Of a stretch of DNA of 64,000 nucleotides, positions 6,958-15,893 are shown in pieces. Below the pieces are notes generated by a model. It made no database searches, was not told where the DNA came from, and saw only the letters and a program-made list of their open reading frames with translations. A program made the position numbers and the translations under genes. Origin of the DNA: Pantoea sp050157905 (GTDB lineage Bacteria > Pseudomonadota > Gammaproteobacteria > Enterobacterales > Enterobacteriaceae); NCBI RefSeq assembly GCF_050157905.1, contig NZ_JBKIWZ010000001.1, positions 1,674,001 to 1,738,000 of the forward strand, given 5' to 3'. Positions within the stretch are counted from its first letter, which is position 1. Each line of letters opens with the position of its first letter.

Positions 6958-8682
6958 ATGAATGCGAGCACAGCCGCCACAACAGAACAAGATAAGAAAG
7001 GCTTCGGTGACCTGCTCGCTCGCCTGCGCGCAAATCCGCGTATCCCTTTAATCGTTGCCGCTGCCGCAGTGGTGGCGATTGTGATCGCGATGGTGCTGTG
7101 GGCGAAGCAGCCCAGCTACAGCGTCCTTTACAACAATCTCTCCGATGAGGATGGCGGTGCCATCGTCACGCAGCTGACGCAGATGAACATTCCTTACCGT
7201 TTCGCCGAAAATGGCGGCGCGCTGATGGTGCCGGAAGCGAATGTGCATGAACTGCGTCTGCGTCTGGCTCAGCAGGGTCTGCCAAAAGGCGGCTCGGTGG
7301 GCTTTGAGCTGCTGGATAAAGAGAAGTTTGGTATCAGCCAGTTCAGCGAGCAGGTGAATTACCAGCGTGCGCTGGAAGGCGAACTGGCTCGCACTATCGA
7401 ATCACTCGGTCCGGTTAAAGCTGCCCGTGTTCATCTGGCGATGCCAAAACCCACCCTGTTTGTGCGCGAGCAAAAAGCACCTTCCGCCTCTGTCACCTTA
7501 ACCCTGCAGCCCGGACGCGCGCTGGATGAAGGTCAGATTCAGGCGATCGCCCACATGGTGTCGAGCAGCGTCGCAGGTTTACCCCCGGGCAATGTCACCG
7601 TTGTTGATCAGACCGGTCGCCTGCTGACCCGCTCCGATGCCGCCGGTCGCGATCTTAATGATGCACAGCTGAAATATGCCGCAGAAGTTGAAGCACGTTA
7701 CCAGCAGCGTATCGAAGCGATCCTGAATCCGATTCTCGGCCAGGGTAATGTGCACGCGCAGGTTACCGCACAGATTAACTTCGACACCAGTGAGCAGACG
7801 GATGAGAAATATCAGCCTAACGCTAACCCGTCGAACACGGCTATCCGTTCGCGTCAGACCAGCACCAGCGACCAGTCAGGCTCTCCGTATCCGGGCGGCG
7901 TACCAGGCGCACTCTCTAATCAGCCTGCACCAGCCAATACTGCGCCGGTGACAACACCGAACAACAATGCGGCCAATGGCCAGAACGCAAACGGACAGAA
8001 TAACGCGGCCAGTAACGCTACTCAGACCACCAGCACCGCCGCAGCCAGCGCGTCGCCGACGAATTCCCGCCGTGACGATACGGTGAACTACGAGCTGGAT
8101 CGCACCATTCGTCACACCAAAATGAATGTCGGTGACGTGCAGCGGCTGTCGGTTGCCGTGGTGGTGAACTACCGTGCGGATGATAAAGGTAAAGCCGTTG
8201 CGCTGAATGAGCAGCAGCTGAAACAGATTGAAGACCTGACGCGCGAAGCGATGGGCTACTCCCAGAACCGTGGCGACAGCGTCAACGTGGTGAACTCGCA
8301 GTTCAACACCACTGAGCCAATGAGTGTTGACCTGCCCTTCTGGCAACAGCAGTCGTTCTTTGAACAGCTGATGGATGCCGGTAAGTGGCTGCTGATTGCC
8401 CTGATTGCCTTCATTCTCTATCGCAAAATGGTCCGTCCGCATCTGATGCGTAAGCAGGCCGCTGATAAAGCCGCTGCTGAAGCGATTGCCGCTCGCGCAG
8501 CTGAGAAACCGGAAGAAGAAGCCTTCAGCGTGCAGCTCAGCAAAGATGAGCTGGACCAGGAACGTAAGTCTAACAACCGCATGAGCGCAGAAGTGATGAG
8601 TCAACGCATCCGCGACATGTCAGAAAACGATCCGCGTGTGGTAGCGCTGGTCATTCGTGAATGGATGAGTAAAGAGCTATGA
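6958..8682 (+). CDS. fliF: Flagellar MS-ring protein FliF
   Basis: A 574-residue FliF that forms the MS ring in the inner membrane. The first transmembrane segment is at about residues 29-50 (IPLIVAAAAVVAIVIAMVLWA), followed by the ring-building motifs with the PSYSVLYNNL start. A low-complexity Gln/Asn/Ala/Thr insert lies at about residues 305-370, the usual variable linker. The second membrane segment is near residue 475 (WLLIALIAFILYRKMV). The cytoplasmic C-terminus ends with the FliG-binding peptide (SQRIRDMSENDPRVVALVIREWMSKEL). First gene of fliFGHIJK; its stop overlaps the fliG start by four bases. Confidence 0.97.
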   Translation: MNASTAATTEQDKKGFGDLLARLRANPRIPLIVAAAAVVAIVIAMVLWAKQPSYSVLYNNLSDEDGGAIVTQLTQMNIPYRFAENGGALMVPEANVHELRLRLAQQGLPKGGSVGFELLDKEKFGISQFSEQVNYQRALEGELARTIESLGPVKAARVHLAMPKPTLFVREQKAPSASVTLTLQPGRALDEGQIQAIAHMVSSSVAGLPPGNVTVVDQTGRLLTRSDAAGRDLNDAQLKYAAEVEARYQQRIEAILNPILGQGNVHAQVTAQINFDTSEQTDEKYQPNANPSNTAIRSRQTSTSDQSGSPYPGGVPGALSNQPAPANTAPVTTPNNNAANGQNANGQNNAASNATQTTSTAAASASPTNSRRDDTVNYELDRTIRHTKMNVGDVQRLSVAVVVNYRADDKGKAVALNEQQLKQIEDLTREAMGYSQNRGDSVNVVNSQFNTTEPMSVDLPFWQQQSFFEQLMDAGKWLLIALIAFILYRKMVRPHLMRKQAADKAAAEAIAARAAEKPEEEAFSVQLSKDELDQERKSNNRMSAEVMSQRIRDMSENDPRVVALVIREWMSKEL

Positions 8683-9671
8683 GTCTGACCGGAACTGAAA
8701 AAAGCGCCATCCTGATGATGACCATTGGTGAAGAGCGCGCGGCGGAAGTCTTCAAACACCTGAACCAGCGTGAGGTGCAGCACCTGAGCGGCGCGATGGC
8801 CAACATGCGTCAGGTATCGCATAAACAGCTGACCGAAGTCCTGCGGGAGTTCGAAGCGGATGCCGAGCAGTTCGCGGCGCTGAGCCTGAACTCCAACGAA
8901 TATCTGCGTTCGGTGCTGACCCGGGCGCTGGGCGAAGAGCGCGCCTCCAGCCTGCTGGAGGACATTCTGGAAACGCGCGACACCACCAGCGGCATGGAAA
9001 CACTCAACTTTATGGAGCCGCAGGCGGCTGCCGATCTGATTCGCGACGAACATCCGCAGATCATCGCGACTATCCTGGTGCACCTGAAACGTTCGCAGGC
9101 AGCCGACATTGTGGCGCTGTTCGACGAGCGTCTGCGTCACGACGTGATGCTGCGTATCGCCACCTTCGGGGGTGTACAGCCAGCCGCGCTGGCCGAGCTG
9201 ACCGAAGTCCTGAACGGCCTGCTGGATGGCACCAACCTCAAGCGCGCGAAGATGGGCGGCGTGAGAACCGCAGCCGAGATCATCAACCTGATGAAAACGC
9301 AGCAGGAAGAGGCGGTTATCGAAGCGGTACGCGATTTCGACGGCGAACTGGCGCAAAAAATTATCGACGAGATGTTCCTGTTCGAGAATCTGGTGGAAGT
9401 GGACGACCGCAGTATCCAGCGTCTGTTGCAGGAAGTGGAGTCCGAGCAGCTGCTGGTGGCGCTGAAAGGTGCCGAACAGCCACTGCGCGAGAAGTTCCTC
9501 AAAAACATGTCAGCCCGGGCAGCCGACATTCTGCGCGACGATCTGGCCAACCGGGGGCCGGTGCGTATGTCTGCGGTGGAAAACGAACAGAAAGCGATCC
9601 TGCTGGTGGTTCGCCGCCTGGCCGAATCCGGCGAGATGGTAATTGGTGGTGGCGAGGAAACGTATGTCTGA
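8679..9671 (+). CDS. fliG: Flagellar motor switch protein FliG
   Basis: A 330-residue FliG, the rotor protein that takes torque from MotA and connects the MS ring to FliM/FliN. N-terminal FliF-binding part (LTGTEKSAILMMTIGEERAAEVFKHL), middle domain with the EHPQ motif (RDEHPQIIATILVHL), and the C-terminal torque domain with its charged helix (DFDGELAQKIIDEMFLFENLVEVDDRSIQRLLQEV) are all present. It overlaps fliF by four bases and fliH by eight, implying coupled translation. Confidence 0.97.
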   Translation: MSLTGTEKSAILMMTIGEERAAEVFKHLNQREVQHLSGAMANMRQVSHKQLTEVLREFEADAEQFAALSLNSNEYLRSVLTRALGEERASSLLEDILETRDTTSGMETLNFMEPQAAADLIRDEHPQIIATILVHLKRSQAADIVALFDERLRHDVMLRIATFGGVQPAALAELTEVLNGLLDGTNLKRAKMGGVRTAAEIINLMKTQQEEAVIEAVRDFDGELAQKIIDEMFLFENLVEVDDRSIQRLLQEVESEQLLVALKGAEQPLREKFLKNMSARAADILRDDLANRGPVRMSAVENEQKAILLVVRRLAESGEMVIGGGEETYV

Positions 9672-10356
9672 TGCATTTTCTGCCCGTCCCTGGCAGCTGT
9701 GGCAGCCTACAGATTTAGGCCGTTTCGATGAGCCTGAAGCCGAGCCGGAGCCCGAGTTTACCGAATCTGATGATGGCGTGGATGAGCAGCAACAGCAGCT
9801 TGAACGCCTGCAGCAGCAGATGCGTAAAGAGGCTCAGGGCCAGGGCTATAACGAAGGTTATCAGCAGGGCATGACCGAAGGTCAGAAAGCGGGCTACGAC
9901 GCCGGTTTTCAGCAGGGCCTGATGGATGCACAGCAGCAGCAGGCGCCGCTTCAGGCACGGATGCAGCAGCTGGTCACTGAGTTCCAGAACACCCTGGAAT
10001 CCCTGGACAGCGTCATCGCCGCCCGTCTGATGCAGCTGGCGCTGGAAGCGGCGCGCTCCGTTATCGGCCAGGCGACCGCCGTCGATGGCACCGCCCTGCT
10101 GCGCCAGATTCAGGGCCTACTGCAGCAGGAACCGATGTTCAGCGGCAAACCGCAGCTGCGTGTTCATCCGGATGACTTACAGCGCATCGAGCAGACGCTG
10201 GGCCCGACGCTGGATCTGCACGGCTGGCGTCTGATCGCCGACAGCACTCTTCATCCCGGCGGCTGCAAACTCAGCGCAGAAGATGGGGATCTGGATGCCA
10301 GCGTCGCCACGCGCTGGCAGGAACTCTGCCGTCTTGCGGCACCAGGAGAAATTTAA
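9664..10356 (+). CDS. fliH: Flagellar export ATPase regulator FliH
   Basis: A 230-residue FliH, the stator-like regulator that holds FliI at the export gate. I use the ATG at 9664 (MSDAFSARPWQLWQPTDLG), because this matches the FliH N-terminus; an upstream in-frame start would lie within fliG. The acidic segment (EPEAEPEPEFTESDDG) is followed by a Gln-rich coiled coil with GxxxG-type repeats (GQGYNEGYQQGMTEGQKAGYDAGFQQG), typical of FliH. The C-terminal half is the FliI-binding domain. Overlaps fliG by eight bases and fliI by one (TAATG). Confidence 0.95.
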   Translation: MSDAFSARPWQLWQPTDLGRFDEPEAEPEPEFTESDDGVDEQQQQLERLQQQMRKEAQGQGYNEGYQQGMTEGQKAGYDAGFQQGLMDAQQQQAPLQARMQQLVTEFQNTLESLDSVIAARLMQLALEAARSVIGQATAVDGTALLRQIQGLLQQEPMFSGKPQLRVHPDDLQRIEQTLGPTLDLHGWRLIADSTLHPGGCKLSAEDGDLDASVATRWQELCRLAAPGEI

Positions 10357-11720
10357 TGACCACCCGTCTGAACCGCTGGCTGGGATCGCTCGATGCGTTT
10401 GAAAAACGCATTGCTCAGGTGCAACCGGTGCGCCGCTATGGTCGCCTGACTCGTGCTACGGGTCTGGTACTGGAAGCAACCGGTTTACAGCTGCCGCTGG
10501 GCGCAACCTGCATTATTGAGCGAAACGATGGCAAAGCTATCAGTGAAATCGAAAGCGAAGTGGTGGGATTCAACGGCCAGAAACTGCTGATGATGCCACT
10601 GGAAGAGGTGGACGGGATTTTACCGGGCGCGCGGGTCTATGCGCGTCAGAATGGCGATAACCCGCAGGCGGGCAAGCAGCTGATGCTGGGACCGGAACTG
10701 CTGGGTCGCGTTCTCGACGGCAGTGGCCGCCCGCTGGATGGTCTGCCCTCACCGGATACCGGCTATCGCGCGCCGCTGATCACGCCGCCGTTTAACCCGT
10801 TGCAGCGTACGCCGATTACCGACGTGCTGGATACCGGCGTGCGGGCGATCAATGCTCTGCTGACGGTCGGCCGTGGCCAGCGTATGGGCCTGTTCGCCGG
10901 ATCGGGCGTAGGTAAAAGCGTGCTGCTGGGCATGATGGCGCGCTACACCAAAGCGGATGTCATCGTGGTGGGTTTGATTGGTGAACGTGGCCGTGAAGTC
11001 AAAGATTTCATTGAGAATATTCTCGGTGCCGAAGGCCGCGCCCGTTCCGTGGTCATCGCCGCCCCGGCTGACGTGTCGCCCCTGCTGCGTATGCAGGGTG
11101 CCGCCTATGCCACGCGCATTGCTGAAGATTTCCGCGATCGCGGCAAGCATGTACTGCTGATTATGGACTCCCTCACCCGCTATGCCATGGCACAGCGTGA
11201 GATTGCCCTGGCGATTGGTGAACCACCCGCGACCAAAGGTTATCCGCCTTCCGTCTTCGCCAAACTGCCTGCGCTGGTTGAGCGCGCCGGTAACGGCATC
11301 GACGGCGGCGGGTCGATCACCGCCTTCTATACCGTTCTGACCGAGGGCGACGATCAGCAGGATCCGATCGCCGACTCCGCGCGCGCTATTCTCGACGGCC
11401 ACATTGTGCTGTCGCGCCGGCTGGGCGAAGCGGGTCACTATCCGGCCATCGATATCGAAGCCTCAATCAGCCGTGCGATGACGCATCTGATCGATGAGAA
11501 CCACTATGCGCAGGTACGCCAGTTCAAGCAGTTGCTCTCCAGCTTCCAGCGTAACCGCGATCTGGTCAGCGTGGGTGCTTACGCCGCCGGCAGCGACCCG
11601 ATGCTCGATAAAGCCATCAAACTCTATCCGCAGATGGAAGCCTTCCTGCAGCAGGGAATTTTTGAGCGCAGCGATTACGATGACGCCACCCTGCATCTGC
11701 ATGCGCTGTTTGGTCAGTGA
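10356..11720 (+). CDS. fliI: Flagellum-specific export ATPase FliI
   Basis: A 454-residue FliI, related to F1 beta, which unfolds and delivers flagellar export substrates at the cytoplasmic face of the export gate. Walker A lies near residues 181-188 (GSGVGKS); Walker B is LLIMDSLTRYAMAQREI. The conserved GEPPATKGYPPSVFAKLP segment follows. Length is typical. Coupled to fliH by a one-base overlap, 25 bp before fliJ. Confidence 0.97.
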   Translation: MTTRLNRWLGSLDAFEKRIAQVQPVRRYGRLTRATGLVLEATGLQLPLGATCIIERNDGKAISEIESEVVGFNGQKLLMMPLEEVDGILPGARVYARQNGDNPQAGKQLMLGPELLGRVLDGSGRPLDGLPSPDTGYRAPLITPPFNPLQRTPITDVLDTGVRAINALLTVGRGQRMGLFAGSGVGKSVLLGMMARYTKADVIVVGLIGERGREVKDFIENILGAEGRARSVVIAAPADVSPLLRMQGAAYATRIAEDFRDRGKHVLLIMDSLTRYAMAQREIALAIGEPPATKGYPPSVFAKLPALVERAGNGIDGGGSITAFYTVLTEGDDQQDPIADSARAILDGHIVLSRRLGEAGHYPAIDIEASISRAMTHLIDENHYAQVRQFKQLLSSFQRNRDLVSVGAYAAGSDPMLDKAIKLYPQMEAFLQQGIFERSDYDDATLHLHALFGQ

Positions 11721-11745
11721 CACCCTTTAACGCGAGGTAACGGCA

Positions 11746-12189
11746 ATGAAAACAGCAAATGCCATCGATACGCTGCGTGATTTAGCGGAGCAGGATCTTG
11801 AACGTGCCGCCATCTACTTAGGCGATATGCGTCGCGGCCAGCATGCCGCCAGCGAGCAGCTGACGATGCTGCTCGACTATCAGGACGAATATCGCAACAA
11901 ACTCAATGATGACATGTCATCGGGTATCGCCAGCACCCGCTGGACTAACTATCACCAGTTTATTCAGACGCTGGAAAAAGCGATCGAGCAGCACCGTAAC
12001 CAGCTCAATCACTGGAATCAGCGGCTTGAGCAGGCGCTGATCAACTGGCGCGACAAGCAGCAGCGACTGAACGCCTATCAGACCCTGATTACACGGGCAG
12101 CAGAAAACGCATCACGACAGGAAAACCGTCTCGACCAGAAACGGATGGACGAATTTGCCCAACGGGCCGCATTGAGGAGAGGCGAATGA
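11746..12189 (+). CDS. fliJ: Flagellar export chaperone FliJ
   Basis: A 147-residue FliJ, the coiled-coil central stalk of the FliH-FliI ATPase complex, which also escorts unloaded chaperones. The protein is almost wholly helical with heptad-like charge patterns (IDTLRDLAEQDLERAAIYLGDMRRG, EKAIEQHRNQLNHWNQRLEQALINWRDKQQR, NRLDQKRMDEFAQRAALRR). Length equals that of enteric FliJ. Its stop overlaps the fliK start by four bases (ATGA). Confidence 0.95.
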   Translation: MKTANAIDTLRDLAEQDLERAAIYLGDMRRGQHAASEQLTMLLDYQDEYRNKLNDDMSSGIASTRWTNYHQFIQTLEKAIEQHRNQLNHWNQRLEQALINWRDKQQRLNAYQTLITRAAENASRQENRLDQKRMDEFAQRAALRRGE

Positions 12190-13451
12190 TCACGTTGCCA
12201 CACATTGCCACAAAAGCGGCGGTGAAAACCGACGCAGACCCCCTCGTCTCCGCTGATGCGGCGGCGGGAAAAGAGGCCCTGCCGCAGGACTTTCTGACGG
12301 CACTGGGCAACCAGCTGCTGGGCCTGGCTAAACAGCCCGGAAAAACATTGCAATCGGCTGATGTCAAAGCAGAAAAGGCAGAAGACACGCCCGCAAAGGC
12401 CCCTCTGAATGGGCTCATGGTGGCGCTGGATAATCCGGCTGCGTTAAGCGGTCTGTTTACAGCGGAAAATATTAAAGCTGATACAAAATCAGCCGATGAT
12501 AAAGACAAGCCGGACGTGGCCTCCCTGAGCGCCAGCGACCTGCAGAATGTGCAGGCGCTGTTCGCGATGTTACCGGGCGCGACCACCGCTGCTGCCGCAA
12601 CGCCGACGCCAGCCAGTAGTGAGGCAGGCGAGCTGACTGCCCAGGTGGATGGCGGCCGCAAAACACAGAACCCGCTGATGTCACTGCTTAACAGTGCACA
12701 GAATAGTGCGCCAGCGGGGAAAGATGACAAGCATGACGCTAAAGGGGCCACCCCTGACTCGCCAGTGCTCAGCAGACCAGCCAGCCCGGCTTCAGCCGCT
12801 GCGCACAGCGCGCCCGGCAATGGCCTGACGCCCGACAGCAGTTTTCAGCAGGCACTGAACACGTTTGTGAAACAGGACGATCAGGCTGCGGGACAAGCCA
12901 GCAACGGCGATAACACGCTTACCGCACTGCCTGTGACCAGCGCCAGCAGCCTGCCTGCGCCTGTGACCGCTTCCGCAACCACCAGCACACCGGCCACGCC
13001 GATGCTGAATGCGCAACTGGGCAGCGATGAGTGGCAGCAGGCACTGAGTCAGCAGATTGTGATGTTCAGCCGTAACGGTCAGCATAACGCGGAGTTACGC
13101 CTGCATCCGGAAGACCTTGGCGCTATCCAGATTAGCCTGAAGCTGGATAACGACCAGGCACAAATTAGTCTGGTTTCCAGCCACAGCCATGTCAGATCGG
13201 CGCTGGAAGCCGCGATACCGCAACTGCGCAGCGCGCTGGCAGAAAGCGGTATCAACCTGGGCGAGAGTCAGGTGAGCAGTGACAGTTCCGCGCAGGGCCA
13301 GAGCTTCCAGCAGCAGGAGGCGCCTCGCGATGGACAGCATGGCCGCTTCTCCCTCTCCCAGGACAATGACAACGACATCACGCCGATTGCCGTCCCCGCC
13401 GCCCTTCAGGCTCGCGTCAGCGGCAACAGCGCCGTCGACACTTTTGCCTGA
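12186..13451 (+). CDS. fliK: Flagellar hook-length control protein FliK
   Basis: A 421-residue FliK, the secreted molecular ruler that sets hook length and switches export specificity from hook to filament. The N-terminal two thirds are an Ala/Ser/Thr/Pro/Asp-rich, low-complexity ruler part. The conserved switch domain lies at about residues 275-370 (LGSDEWQQALSQQIVMFSRNGQHNAELRLHPEDLGAIQISLKL). The C-terminal tail is Gln/Ser-rich. As usual, only the C-terminal domain is conserved enough for recognition. Last gene before a 129 bp gap with an inverted repeat. Confidence 0.95.
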   Translation: MITLPHIATKAAVKTDADPLVSADAAAGKEALPQDFLTALGNQLLGLAKQPGKTLQSADVKAEKAEDTPAKAPLNGLMVALDNPAALSGLFTAENIKADTKSADDKDKPDVASLSASDLQNVQALFAMLPGATTAAAATPTPASSEAGELTAQVDGGRKTQNPLMSLLNSAQNSAPAGKDDKHDAKGATPDSPVLSRPASPASAAAHSAPGNGLTPDSSFQQALNTFVKQDDQAAGQASNGDNTLTALPVTSASSLPAPVTASATTSTPATPMLNAQLGSDEWQQALSQQIVMFSRNGQHNAELRLHPEDLGAIQISLKLDNDQAQISLVSSHSHVRSALEAAIPQLRSALAESGINLGESQVSSDSSAQGQSFQQQEAPRDGQHGRFSLSQDNDNDITPIAVPAALQARVSGNSAVDTFA

Positions 13452-13481
13452 CAGCGACAAACGCTGAAGGTAAGCGTAAAA

Positions 13482-13522
13482 CCCGCGTCTTTTCTTCCCA
13501 TTGGTTTGACTTAAGACGCGGG
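13482..13522. repeat. Inverted repeat between fliK and fliL
   Basis: CCCGCGTCTT at 13482-13491 and its exact reverse complement AAGACGCGGG at 13513-13522, separated by 21 bases. There is no T-run, so it is not a standard intrinsic terminator. It may affect mRNA stability or partial termination between fliFGHIJK and fliLMNOPQR. Confidence 0.6.
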
Positions 13523-13580
13523 ATAATCTGTCCCGTGAGCCGAGAGGCTTGCCCATAATTCACAGGAAGTAACTGCAACC

Positions 13581-14066
13581 ATGTCTGATAACGCAAAAGC
13601 AAAAGGCCGCAAACGTAAACTTTTAATACCGGTGTTGCTCATTGTGACGCTGGCCGCTTGCAGCGTAGCAGGCTATGCAGTCTGGCGAATGATGAACAAA
13701 CACGAGGGCGATAAGCCTGAGGTGGCGAAAGTTGAACCGCCTCCCGCTCCGGTCTTTTTTGCACTTGATACATTTACGGTTAACCTGGTCAATCCCGACA
13801 ACGATCCTGACCGCGTGCTCTACGTAGGCTTTACCCTGCGTCTGGCCGATGAGGATACCCGTCGTCGGCTGAATGATTATCTGCCTGAGGTGCGCAGCCG
13901 TCTGCTGCTGCTGCTCTCGCGTCAGAGTGCTGCGGCGCTGGCGACAGAGCAGGGAAAACAGGCACTTGTTGAACAAATTAAACAGGTGCTGACCCCTCCG
14001 CTGGTAAAAGGTCAACCTCCGCAGGCTGTAAACGACGTGCTGTTTACTGCCTTCATTTTGAGGTGA
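13581..14066 (+). CDS. fliL: Flagellar basal body-associated protein FliL
   Basis: A 161-residue FliL, a single-pass inner-membrane protein associated with the stator and needed for full torque, especially in swarming. A basic N-terminus (AKAKGRKRKLL) precedes one transmembrane segment at about residues 14-36 (LLIPVLLIVTLAACSVAGYAVW), followed by the periplasmic FliL domain (FFALDTFTVNLVNPDNDPDRVLYVGFTLRLAD). It is the first gene of the second half of the flagellar block; fliM begins 4 bp after its stop. Confidence 0.95.
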   Translation: MSDNAKAKGRKRKLLIPVLLIVTLAACSVAGYAVWRMMNKHEGDKPEVAKVEPPPAPVFFALDTFTVNLVNPDNDPDRVLYVGFTLRLADEDTRRRLNDYLPEVRSRLLLLLSRQSAAALATEQGKQALVEQIKQVLTPPLVKGQPPQAVNDVLFTAFILR

Positions 14067-14070
14067 ATCA

Positions 14071-15078
14071 ATGGGCGATAGTATTCTCTCCCAGGCTGAA
14101 ATTGACGCCCTTCTGAACGGCGACAGTGGCGGTGTGGAAGAAGAAAAGAAACAAATGGGGCCGGAAGGCGATATTCGCCCTTACGACCCGAATACCCAGC
14201 GCCGCGTGGTGCGCGAGCGTCTGCAGGCGCTGGAGATTATTAACGAGCGTTTTGCCCGTAGTTTTCGTATGGCGCTGTTTAACCTGCTGCGCCGCAGCCC
14301 GGATATCAGCGTCGGAGCGATCAAGATTCAGCCGTACCATGAGTTTGCCCGCAACCTGCCGGTGCCAACTAACCTGAACCTGATCCACCTGAAACCGCTG
14401 CGCGGCACGGCGCTGGTGGTGTTCTCACCGAGCCTGGTGTTTATTGCCGTCGACAACCTGTTTGGTGGCGACGGACGCTTTCCGACCAAAGTCGAAGGCC
14501 GTGAGTTTACCCATACCGAGCAGCGCGTCATCCGCCGCATGCTGAAGCTGGCGCTGGATGGTTACAGTGATGCCTGGAAAGCGATTTATCCGCTGGACGT
14601 CGAGTATGTACGTTCAGAGATGCAGGTGAAGTTCACCAACATTACGACCTCTCCGAACGACATCGTGGTTAACACGCCGTTCCAGGTGGAGATCGGAAAC
14701 CTGGTGGGTGAATTTAACATCTGCATCCCGTTTTCAATGATTGAACCGCTGCGCGAGCTGCTGGTGAACCCACCGCTCGAAAACTCACGTCAGGAAGATA
14801 ACCACTGGCGCGACAACCTGGTCAAACAGGTGCAGCACTCTGAGCTGGAATTGATTGCACACTTTGCCGAAACCTCACTGCGTCTGTCACGGATCCTGCA
14901 GCTGAAACCTGGCGACGTGCTGCCGATTGAGAAGCCGGAACGTATTATCGCCCATGTCGATAGCGTCCCGGTCTTAACCAGCCAATATGGCACGATGAAT
15001 GGCCAGTACGCGCTCCGTGTCGAACACCTGATTAACCCGATTTTGAATTCGCTGAACGAGGAACAGCCCCATGACTGA
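14071..15078 (+). CDS. fliM: Flagellar motor switch protein FliM
   Basis: A 335-residue FliM of the C ring, which binds CheY-P and sets rotation direction. The N-terminal CheY-P-binding peptide is intact (ILSQAEIDALLNGD). The CheC-like middle domain and the C-terminal SpoA domain (QVQHSELELIAHFAETSLRLSRILQLKPGDVLPIEKPE) follow. Length is typical. The stop lies eight bases inside fliN, implying coupled translation of the two switch proteins. Confidence 0.97.
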   Translation: MGDSILSQAEIDALLNGDSGGVEEEKKQMGPEGDIRPYDPNTQRRVVRERLQALEIINERFARSFRMALFNLLRRSPDISVGAIKIQPYHEFARNLPVPTNLNLIHLKPLRGTALVVFSPSLVFIAVDNLFGGDGRFPTKVEGREFTHTEQRVIRRMLKLALDGYSDAWKAIYPLDVEYVRSEMQVKFTNITTSPNDIVVNTPFQVEIGNLVGEFNICIPFSMIEPLRELLVNPPLENSRQEDNHWRDNLVKQVQHSELELIAHFAETSLRLSRILQLKPGDVLPIEKPERIIAHVDSVPVLTSQYGTMNGQYALRVEHLINPILNSLNEEQPHD

Positions 15079-15481
15079 CAGTAATAAACCGTCTGACGAT
15101 ATCTCTGCAGACGATCTGTGGGCTGAAGCGATGAATGAGCAGGTCGGCAGCAGCAGCAGCGCGCCGCAGACCGACGACGTCTTTAAATCATTCGACAGCG
15201 GCAACGTCGCTGGCTCGCTGCAGGATATCGACCTGATTATGGATATCCCGGTGAAGCTGACCGTGGAACTGGGCCGCACCAAGATGACCATCAAAGAGCT
15301 GCTGCGTCTGACGCAGGGGTCGGTGGTGTCACTGGATGGCCTGGCAGGTGAGCCGCTGGATATTCTGATCAACGGATACCTGATCGCGCAGGGTGAAGTG
15401 GTAGTTGTGAACGACAAATATGGCGTACGCATCACCGATATCATCACCCCGTCTGAACGTATGCGTCGTCTGAGTCGCTAA
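15071..15481 (+). CDS. fliN: Flagellar motor switch protein FliN
   Basis: A 136-residue FliN, the lower C-ring protein, which also docks FliH at the export apparatus. An acidic, variable N-terminal half (about residues 1-50) precedes the conserved SpoA domain (DIPVKLTVELGRTKMTIKELLRLTQGSVVSLDGLAGEPLDILINGYLIAQGEVVVVNDKYGVRITDI). It overlaps fliM by eight bases and is followed closely by fliO. Confidence 0.97.
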   Translation: MTDSNKPSDDISADDLWAEAMNEQVGSSSSAPQTDDVFKSFDSGNVAGSLQDIDLIMDIPVKLTVELGRTKMTIKELLRLTQGSVVSLDGLAGEPLDILINGYLIAQGEVVVVNDKYGVRITDIITPSERMRRLSR

Positions 15482-15494
15482 AGAGTCCCTGACT

Positions 15495-15893
15495 ATGAAC
15501 AGCCAGAATCAAACGCTGCAAACGGCGACACCGCACGCGCAGGCGATCTCAACCGGCTCAATGCTGGCGCAGGTCAGCAGCGTTTTAGCCGTTATTATTT
15601 TATTGATTCTGGCCTGCGCCTGGCTGGCACGTCGTGCCGGCTTCGCGCCGAAGAAAGTCAGTGGCCAGGAGCTGAAGCTCACCGCCAGCGTCTCCGTTGG
15701 CCAGCGTGAACGCGTCGTGATCGTTGATACGGCCGATGCCCGCCTGGTACTGGGTGTTACCGCCCAGCAGATTACGCACCTGCATACGCTGCCGCCGGGT
15801 CAGCCGGTCTCCGTGACGCCCGACAACCGTGCGCCACAGGATTTTCGTCAGTTATTACAGAACCTGGTTAAACGTCCCGGAAAACCACAATGA
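15495..15893 (+). CDS. fliO: Flagellar export apparatus assembly protein FliO
   Basis: A 132-residue FliO, a small bitopic membrane protein that helps FliP form its hexamer during export-gate assembly. One transmembrane segment at about residues 23-45 (MLAQVSSVLAVIILLILACAWLARRA) is followed by the cytoplasmic part with ELKLTASVSVGQRERVVIVDTADARLVLGVT. FliO is poorly conserved in general, but position between fliN and fliP and this motif make the call secure. Stop and fliP start overlap (ATGA). Confidence 0.93.
   Translation: MNSQNQTLQTATPHAQAISTGSMLAQVSSVLAVIILLILACAWLARRAGFAPKKVSGQELKLTASVSVGQRERVVIVDTADARLVLGVTAQQITHLHTLPPGQPVSVTPDNRAPQDFRQLLQNLVKRPGKPQ

Noticed and set aside
7876..8604. 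242-codon open frame antisense to fliF
   Set aside because: Shadow of fliF, no family motif, no ribosome site.
8601..9356. 251-codon open frame antisense to fliG
   Set aside because: It lies wholly against an intact fliG; its Gln/His/Arg-rich content is the usual mirror of a GC-rich gene.
12089..12820. 243-codon Ser/Ala-rich open frame antisense to fliK
   Set aside because: Mirror of the low-complexity FliK ruler region.
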